A stretch of 5,444 nucleotides of DNA. Origin: Microbacteriaceae bacterium (lineage in GTDB: Bacteria; Actinomycetota; Actinomycetes; Actinomycetales; Microbacteriaceae). The stretch spans positions 1 to 5,444 of the forward strand of contig JALRLI010000068.1 in NCBI GenBank assembly GCA_023254555.1, given 5' to 3'. A model generated the notes under the pieces. The model searched no databases, had not been told where the DNA came from, and saw only the letters and a program-made list of their open reading frames with translations. Each line of letters opens with the position of its first letter. The stretch's first letter is position 1. Made by a program: the position numbers and the translations under genes. Shown one piece after another: positions 1-4,182 of the stretch.

Positions 1-2271
1 ACCGGCGGGGCGATCAGAGTCGGTGTCGCCACCATCGGTGACCGTGAACCCAATCTCTTCGAGCAGCCTCTTCGCATCGGCAAATGACTTGCCCGCAACA
101 TCGGGCAGAGCCGCCATTTGAACCGTGGTTGCCTTGCTGTCAGCCTTAGCGAAGGGTTCTCCGCCGTAGACCCTGTCAGCGACGTTCATAATCGCTGGCC
201 AGATTGACATATCGGCTACTTGCAGGCTGCTGCCCACGCGCATTCCGACCTTACCGGTGACGTTACCCACCCAAACCGCGGTTGCAACCTTGGTGCTCGC
301 GCCGACAGTCCAGTTATCAACAACATCATCAGTGGTACCGGTCTTGGCAATGTGTGGGATTCCAATGGCACTGCGCGCGTGGCGACCGAGACCACTCTGC
401 ACGTTGTACTCGAGTGTTGCTGCGACGCCGGCTGCTACTCGGGGCTCGATTGCCTGCTTGCACTTGCTCTTGGTGAATTTCACCTCTGCGCCGCTGGAAT
501 CAGTGATCTTCTCAATGGGCACCGGGGTGCAGTACTTGCCGCCGCTGGCGAACGTTGCATACGCAGCCGCCATCGTGATGGGGGCGATTTCGTCTGTACC
601 ACCGTAAACGGATGACAGGTTGCCCTTGAGCGGGTCACCATCAGCACGGTGAATGCCAAGCGCTTCTGCCATCTTCTTAATGTCGCAGAGATCCATTTTC
701 TGAGCCATCGAGACGAATGCACCGTTGACCGACTGGGCAACACCGGTTCTCACCGTCTGGCTTCCACGGGTGCCGAGGTTATCGTTCGTGAAGGTAAAGG
801 GGCCATACCCTGCCACGCCGTCAGCGTTACAGGAGTCTTTGAATGACTGCATCTGCACGGTGCGACCGTTCACATTGACAAGGTCCATGTAGGAGTGACC
901 GGTTCGAATCCACTCAGAGAGCGTGATCGGCTTGTAAGTAGAACCAACCTGAAAACCAGTAGAACCACCGTCTTCAAAGTCGGTGCTGTAGTTGATTGCG
1001 GTAAGACCGGGATCAGCCGCGAGGTCTTCTGGCACATCGCTATAGGGTCGGTTTTGCGCCATCGTGAGCACCTTGCCGGTACCTACGCCGACCGAGACCG
1101 CAGCTGCACCAATGTCGATACCGGGGGTGGTTGGAGGCACGGTGCGCTGAATAGTGTCAATCGCGGCCTGCTGCATTTCAGCATCAAGCGTGGTGATGAT
1201 CTTGTATCCGCCGCTTTGGTAGTGGTAAAAGCGCTCTTCTTCGGTTTTGCCAAAGTTTTTATCTCGCAAGATGTAGCGGGTGACATAGTCACAGAAGCTT
1301 CCGTTGAACCCTGCTTGACTACAACCAGAAGCCTTCGGCGTAATTTTTGGTTCAACCGGGGTAGCGACGGCTTCGTCGTATTGCGCCTGCGTGATTTTGC
1401 CGCGGTTGAGCATGTCGCCCAGAATTCGGTCACGTCGTGCAGTGTTCGCTTCAATGTTTTCGGGGATATCGATTTGTAGAACTGACGGGTTGTTCACGAT
1501 GGCAATCAAGCTGGCAGCCTGTGCGAGCGTCAAATCTTTTGCGTTCGTGCCGTAGTAGTAGCTTGCGGCCGATTCGATTCCGTAAATCTGTCGACCAAAG
1601 AGTGCGATATTGAGGTACCCCTGCAGAATCTCATCTTTTGAGTACTTCTTTTCGATACCAATTGCCAGCCGCATCTCTTTGAGCTTGCGGTCTGCGGTTT
1701 GCCGCATGGCTTCGTCGTAAGCCGCTTTGCGCTCTTTTTTGTCGAGTTTGGCTTCAGCAGCCTGAATCAGCACATTGCGCACGTACTGCATCGTGATCGT
1801 GGATGCGCCACTGACGTCTTGCCCAAGAGCGTTGCTCACAACCGCACGCGAAGTCGCGAGAAGGTCAACGCCGCCGTGCGAGTAGAAGCGCGGATCTTCG
1901 GTTGCGACTGCTGCATCTTTCGCGTACTGCGAGATGTCATTCCATTCGACCTCGACGCGGTCTTGGGCGTAGAACGAAGCAATTTTGACGAGCTCACCAC
2001 TGTCGGTGGTTGAGTAGAGCGTCGAGGGTTGAGCAAGTTTGTCGATGCCGAGATGGTCTGGCAAGTTCTCGAAGAGGTCGATGGCAGTGTTGGCCGTTGC
2101 GCCCGCCATCGCCACAACGGGGGTGAGCCCCGCAGTGACCAATACACCTGCAATTACGCTCATGCCGATGGCGCCGAGAAACGCTCCAGAAGCCCCGGTA
2201 AAGGTGCGTTTTGGCACCAGAGTCTGGATCTTCTTTTTGGCACGCGAAGTCGGTGATGGCTTTGCAGTCAT
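1..2271 (-). CDS. Bifunctional class A penicillin-binding protein (GT51 transglycosylase / transpeptidase, PASTA), 3' end outside window
   Basis: Cell-wall synthase that polymerises lipid II into glycan strands and cross-links the stem peptides outside the membrane. The visible 757 codons are open to the window edge. A basic N-terminus is followed by one membrane segment (about residues 28-58). The GT51 domain has the ATEDPRFYSHGG motif (catalytic E125), GASTITMQ (156-162), RKLKE (195-199, second catalytic Glu E199) and ILQGYLN (215-221). The penicillin-binding domain has GSTYKPI (active Ser444, Lys447), SVN (514-516) and KTGT (643-646), so both activities look intact. A PASTA domain starts near residue 718 (LPDVAGKSFADAKRLL) and is cut by the edge. 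Six cysteines (317, 327, 481, 529, 581, 604) lie in the extracytoplasmic part. The ATG at 2271 is preferred although no Shine-Dalgarno precedes it; a -10-like TATCCT ends 7 nt upstream, suggesting a leaderless mRNA. The PASTA domain and the divergent DUF4177-RidA neighbours resemble mycobacterial ponA2. Confidence 0.95.
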   Translation of the reverse strand, partial: MTAKPSPTSRAKKKIQTLVPKRTFTGASGAFLGAIGMSVIAGVLVTAGLTPVVAMAGATANTAIDLFENLPDHLGIDKLAQPSTLYSTTDSGELVKIASFYAQDRVEVEWNDISQYAKDAAVATEDPRFYSHGGVDLLATSRAVVSNALGQDVSGASTITMQYVRNVLIQAAEAKLDKKERKAAYDEAMRQTADRKLKEMRLAIGIEKKYSKDEILQGYLNIALFGRQIYGIESAASYYYGTNAKDLTLAQAASLIAIVNNPSVLQIDIPENIEANTARRDRILGDMLNRGKITQAQYDEAVATPVEPKITPKASGCSQAGFNGSFCDYVTRYILRDKNFGKTEEERFYHYQSGGYKIITTLDAEMQQAAIDTIQRTVPPTTPGIDIGAAAVSVGVGTGKVLTMAQNRPYSDVPEDLAADPGLTAINYSTDFEDGGSTGFQVGSTYKPITLSEWIRTGHSYMDLVNVNGRTVQMQSFKDSCNADGVAGYGPFTFTNDNLGTRGSQTVRTGVAQSVNGAFVSMAQKMDLCDIKKMAEALGIHRADGDPLKGNLSSVYGGTDEIAPITMAAAYATFASGGKYCTPVPIEKITDSSGAEVKFTKSKCKQAIEPRVAAGVAATLEYNVQSGLGRHARSAIGIPHIAKTGTTDDVVDNWTVGASTKVATAVWVGNVTGKVGMRVGSSLQVADMSIWPAIMNVADRVYGGEPFAKADSKATTVQMAALPDVAGKSFADAKRLLEEIGFTVTDGGDTDSDRPAG

Positions 2272-2278
2272 ACAATCA

Positions 2279-2284
2279 AGGATA
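2279..2284 (-). promoter_or_regulatory. Candidate -10 element for the PBP gene, leaderless arrangement
   Basis: On the minus strand TATCCT (4 of 6 matches to TATAAT) ends 7 nt before the ATG at 2271. Transcription would then begin at or next to the start codon. No purine-rich Shine-Dalgarno sequence lies between this hexamer and the ATG, which fits leaderless translation, common in actinobacteria. No good -35 hexamer is seen at 16-18 nt, so the call is weak. Confidence 0.35.
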
Positions 2285-2320
2285 GGCGATGTTTCTGGGA
2301 ATCATCCCGGCGCCTCTGCT

Positions 2321-2349
2321 TTCACAGCCACTTTGCAAGATTGGATAAT
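2321..2349 (+). promoter_or_regulatory. Candidate sigma70-type promoter of the DUF4177-RidA-SRPBCC cluster
   Basis: TTCACA (2321-2326, 5 of 6 matches to TTGACA) and GATAAT (2344-2349, 5 of 6 matches to TATAAT) are separated by exactly 17 nt. This is the best promoter match noticed in the window, and it faces the plus-strand cluster. Its expected start point, about 2355-2358, falls on or just after the GTG at 2353. That suggests a leaderless or near-leaderless transcript and argues against the TTG at 2341 as start codon. It lies about 50 nt from the opposing PBP gene. Confidence 0.5.
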
Positions 2350-2352
2350 CCA

Positions 2353-2529
2353 GTGCCGGACGAAACGAATCACGAACCTCAACGCTGGGAGTACTTCGTT
2401 ACTCCGCTGCTGCTTCACAACGAAGCCCAGATCCTGAATAACTGGGGTGAGCAAGGCTGGGAGCTGGTACAAATAGTGGAGGGCCCCGCCGGTGGCAACG
2501 TCGCGTATTTCAAGCGAAAGGTTTTCTAA
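2353..2529 (+). CDS. DUF4177-family small protein
   Basis: A 58-residue protein if it starts at GTG 2353, or 62 residues from TTG 2341. The recognisable core is QRWEYFVTPLL near residues 10-20, then LNNWGEQGWELVQIV (28-42) and a closing AYFKRK (51-56). This RWEY...LN.WG..GWELV..V......AYFKR pattern is typical of DUF4177 mini-proteins, whose biochemical role is unknown. No signal peptide or membrane segment is visible. The first residues vary in this family, so the start is uncertain: no clear Shine-Dalgarno precedes either codon, and the promoter hexamer at 2344-2349 would leave TTG 2341 outside the transcript, which is why GTG is chosen. Its TAA overlaps the ATG of the RidA gene by one base, implying co-transcription and coupled translation. 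In mycobacteria the equivalent position beside a RidA gene is held by Rv3678A. Confidence 0.82.
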   Translation: MPDETNHEPQRWEYFVTPLLLHNEAQILNNWGEQGWELVQIVEGPAGGNVAYFKRKVF

Positions 2530-3002
2530 TGTCGAAAATTGAAGAACGGCTGAAAGAACTCGGCTGTGAACTGCCAGAGATTGCGGCGCCGGTTGCGGCT
2601 TACATTCCTGCTGTGCACTACGGCCGGTTGGTCACCACCTCAGGTCAGCTCGCCTTTATCAATGGCAAGCTCACCCACACCGGCAAAGTCGGCGAAGGTG
2701 ACGGGCTGGTTGCGCCCGAGGTTGCTGCAGACCTCGCCAAGCAGTGTGCCCTTAACGGTCTAGCGGCGGCCAAGGGTGTTCTCGGTTCGCTTGATCGCAT
2801 CGAGCGGGTTGTGAGCATCACCGCCTTTGTCGCATCCGATCCATCCTTCACAGGTCAGCCAGCGGTCGCAAATGGCGCGTCGGTCTTTATGGGTGAGGTG
2901 TTTGGTGAGGCTGGGAGCCACGCCCGATCGGCAGTCGGAGTGGCTGTGCTGCCACTCGATGCTCCGGTTGAGATTGAGTTCACCTTCTTAGTTGGCGAAT
3001 AG
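2529..3002 (+). CDS. RidA/YjgF/YER057c/UK114 family protein
   Basis: A 157-residue cytosolic protein of the Rid family. Canonical members form trimers and hydrolyse reactive enamine/imine intermediates made by PLP enzymes such as threonine dehydratase. It has the N-terminal VTTSGQLAF strand region (35-43), a helix with KQCALNGLAAAKGVLGSL (71-88), and the C-terminal signature HARSAVGVAVLPLDAPVEIE (131-150). R133 aligns with the catalytic Arg105 of E. coli RidA, and E148, 15 residues on, aligns with Glu120, so deaminase activity is plausible. At 157 residues it is longer than the roughly 130 of E. coli RidA, as in the actinobacterial subgroup that includes Rv3678c. The start is supported by GAAAGG (2516-2521), 7 nt before the ATG. 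It is coupled to DUF4177 by the 1-nt TAATG overlap and followed after 9 nt by the SRPBCC gene. Its actual substrate cannot be read from the sequence. Confidence 0.92.
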   Translation: MSKIEERLKELGCELPEIAAPVAAYIPAVHYGRLVTTSGQLAFINGKLTHTGKVGEGDGLVAPEVAADLAKQCALNGLAAAKGVLGSLDRIERVVSITAFVASDPSFTGQPAVANGASVFMGEVFGEAGSHARSAVGVAVLPLDAPVEIEFTFLVGE

Positions 3003-3011
3003 AGCGTCTCC

Positions 3012-3473
3012 ATGGCAACGAAACCGTATGAGATAACCGCCTCGGTAATGGTCAAGGCGAGCCAAAAGCAAGTCTTCGAGTACATGCGTGACCTGAAGAA
3101 CTTCGACGATTGGAATCCCTTCGCGGCGATGGCCAAGAATATGACAATGCAGCTCAGCGAGGTCACCGATCAAGTCGGGGCAACCTACACCTACAGCGAT
3201 AAGCGCATGGGGAGCGGAGAGATGACCATCCTGGCGCTTCATCCAGATACCCTGATCCGGTTGCAGATGAAGTTCATGATGCCGAACGAAGAGATTGCAG
3301 ACATTCGTTGGTCGCTCTCGAGTACCGATGGCGAAACTCGTGTGACGTGGGCAATGAACGGCGAGCGAGACGCAAAAGCTCGATTCATGAACGCGATTTT
3401 TCAGTTCGACAAAATGATGGTAAAAAACTTCACCGATGGCCTGGCGGCGTTGAAAGCCAAGCTCGAAGCCTAG
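3012..3473 (+). CDS. SRPBCC (START/Bet v1-fold, polyketide cyclase/dehydrase-like) family protein
   Basis: A 153-residue soluble protein with the layout of the Polyketide_cyc2-type SRPBCC fold. It opens with a first strand, EITASVMVKAS (7-17), and a helix QKQVFEYMRDLKNFDDWNPF (18-37) ending in the typical W-N/S-P-F turn. Next come GATYTYSDKRMGSGEMTI (56-73) and GETRVTWAMNGE (107-118). A long C-terminal helix ending FTDGLAALKAKLE (140-152) caps the hydrophobic cavity. Such proteins bind hydrophobic or aromatic ligands and some are enzymes; no catalytic residues identify a reaction here. The ATG at 3012 has only a weak AGAG (3001-3004), 7 nt upstream. The 9-nt gap after the RidA gene puts it in the same transcript. 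In mycobacteria the RidA gene is instead followed by a metallo-beta-lactamase-fold gene and crp, so this gene may be lineage-specific. Its TAG abuts the stop codon of the convergent TetR gene. Confidence 0.85.
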   Translation: MATKPYEITASVMVKASQKQVFEYMRDLKNFDDWNPFAAMAKNMTMQLSEVTDQVGATYTYSDKRMGSGEMTILALHPDTLIRLQMKFMMPNEEIADIRWSLSSTDGETRVTWAMNGERDAKARFMNAIFQFDKMMVKNFTDGLAALKAKLEA

Positions 3474-4046
3474 TTAGCCGACTTCGTTCAACCTCAGGCT
3501 TGAGAGAACCCAGCCGGTGGCAGTCTCTGCTGAAGGCAAGGGCTTCATCTTGAGCCAGGCGCTGAGAATGCCAACTATCGCGCCGGCCTGACTGGCAGCG
3601 GCAACCTCGATTGGCATCTCTGATTCGTCAAAGTCTTTTGCACGCATCCCCATCTCTGCGATGTCTGAAACGCGCTGCGTGAGCCTTGCAACGAGCACGG
3701 GGGAGCTGCTTGAGTTGAAGACCTTGCGGTACAGCGAGGAGTTATCGTGCAGGTGTTGTAGGAAGCGAAGGATGATTTCGCCCGGCCCAACTTCTTCGAA
3801 GTTTGGCAGTGCGGTTTGCAGCTGCGCGTGTGCGTCATCAGCGAAGCTGTCAAGTGCGTCAGCAAGCAGGGTGTTGATGTCGGGGTAGTGCTGATAAAAC
3901 GTGGTTCGATTCACGCCCGCTGCTTCAGCAATCTCAGAAATCGACACGTCATCGAGATCGCGCTTTTTACAGAGCTGCAGAAGCGCAGTTTGCAGGCTTG
4001 ATCGGGTGCGTTGGATGCGCGGATCAGTGCTCATTGCCTGCGCCAT
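3474..4046 (-). CDS. TetR/AcrR family transcriptional regulator
   Basis: A 190-residue regulator. The N-terminal TetR DNA-binding domain has the helix-turn-helix at about residues 34-53 (VSISEIAEAAGVNRTTFYQH), followed by a YPDINTLLADAL helix. The ligand-binding and dimerisation part is helical. SLYRKVF (104-110) and a late AGAIVGILSAWLK (155-167) resemble the C-terminal domain seen in regulators with the NRTTFYQHY type of recognition helix (TetR_C_8-like). ATG 4046 is chosen because GGAAGG (4060-4055) sits 8 nt upstream; GTG 4055 would overlap that site, and ATG 4034 has a poorer one. It is divergent from the MMPL transporter gene with 136 nt between start codons, the usual arrangement for a local repressor of an exporter, so it probably controls both genes. 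The inducer is unknown. The reading frame is intact, and its TAA directly abuts the SRPBCC stop. Confidence 0.92.
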   Translation of the reverse strand: MAQAMSTDPRIQRTRSSLQTALLQLCKKRDLDDVSISEIAEAAGVNRTTFYQHYPDINTLLADALDSFADDAHAQLQTALPNFEEVGPGEIILRFLQHLHDNSSLYRKVFNSSSSPVLVARLTQRVSDIAEMGMRAKDFDESEMPIEVAAASQAGAIVGILSAWLKMKPLPSAETATGWVLSSLRLNEVG

Positions 4047-4054
4047 CTCGCACA

Positions 4055-4060
4055 CCTTCC
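4055..4060 (-). promoter_or_regulatory. Ribosome binding site that sets the TetR start
   Basis: GGAAGG on the minus strand lies 8 nt before ATG 4046. It overlaps the in-frame upstream GTG at 4055-4053, which makes that GTG an unlikely start and favours the 190-residue protein. Confidence 0.6.
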
Positions 4061-4098
4061 GCTCTGTCTGAGAACTTGCCTTGAATCATCGTCGTGAA

Positions 4099-4128
4099 TT
4101 GGGTTTTCCAACAACTGTTAGTTATCCT
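4099..4128 (+). promoter_or_regulatory. Candidate promoter of the MMPL transporter
   Basis: TTGGGT (4099-4104) and TATCCT (4123-4128) are 18 nt apart and point toward the transporter. The match is weak (3 of 6 and 4 of 6). The same TATCCT hexamer is the candidate -10 before the PBP gene. The predicted start near 4135 would leave a leader of about 48 nt before GTG 4183, long enough to include the GAGGA ribosome site. Confidence 0.3.
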
Positions 4129-4139
4129 ACAAATGTTGG
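4108..4139. promoter_or_regulatory. Candidate TetR operator: inverted repeat CCAACA-N20-TGTTGG
   Basis: Perfect 6-nt arms CCAACA (4108-4113) and TGTTGG (4134-4139) flank 20 nt in the tetR-MMPL intergenic region. A second small dyad, AACT-GTT-AGTT (4113-4123), overlaps the left arm. The arms fall within the spacers of the candidate promoters for both genes, so a bound repressor could block both. That the neighbouring TetR protein binds here is inferred from position and symmetry only; 6-nt arms can occur by chance. Confidence 0.35.
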
Positions 4140-4152
4140 TTTTTATTGTAAA
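4124..4152 (-). promoter_or_regulatory. Candidate promoter of the TetR gene
   Basis: On the minus strand TTTACA (4152-4147, 5 of 6 matches) and TAGGAT (4129-4124, 4 of 6 matches) are separated by 17 nt and face the TetR gene. The -10 region overlaps the -10 of the candidate transporter promoter on the other strand. Such face-to-face overlap suits co-regulation by one repressor. The leader to ATG 4046 would be about 70 nt. Confidence 0.4.
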
Positions 4153-4182
4153 GCTGATTCTGACTTCAACTGTGAGGAAACA

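Noticed and set aside
895..1479. A 194-codon open frame on the plus strand opposite the PBP gene, and shorter ones at 220-615 and 1699-2013
   Set aside because: They lie antisense to a PBP reading frame in which all GT51 and transpeptidase motifs are in place, and their products have no recognisable domain.
2297..2308. GGGA-ATCA-TCCC dyad as a specific regulator site
   Set aside because: Four-base arms are too short to assign to any regulator; kept only as a note.
3464..3504. Possible terminator between the convergent genes (CGAAG-N13-CTTCG; CTCA-N4-TGAG)
   Set aside because: The stems are only 4-5 bp, lack a U-tract and lie inside or across coding ends.
4047..4055. TetR starting at GTG 4055
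   Set aside because: The GTG overlaps the GGAAGG site that is ideally spaced for ATG 4046.
4081..4182. Upstream extension of the transporter from TTG 4081
   Set aside because: The extra 34 residues include polar and Cys-containing sequence unlike an MMPL N-terminus, there is no ribosome site, and it would translate the promoter and operator region. GTG 4183 has GAGGA upstream and gives a normal MAKFLFLLGKF start.
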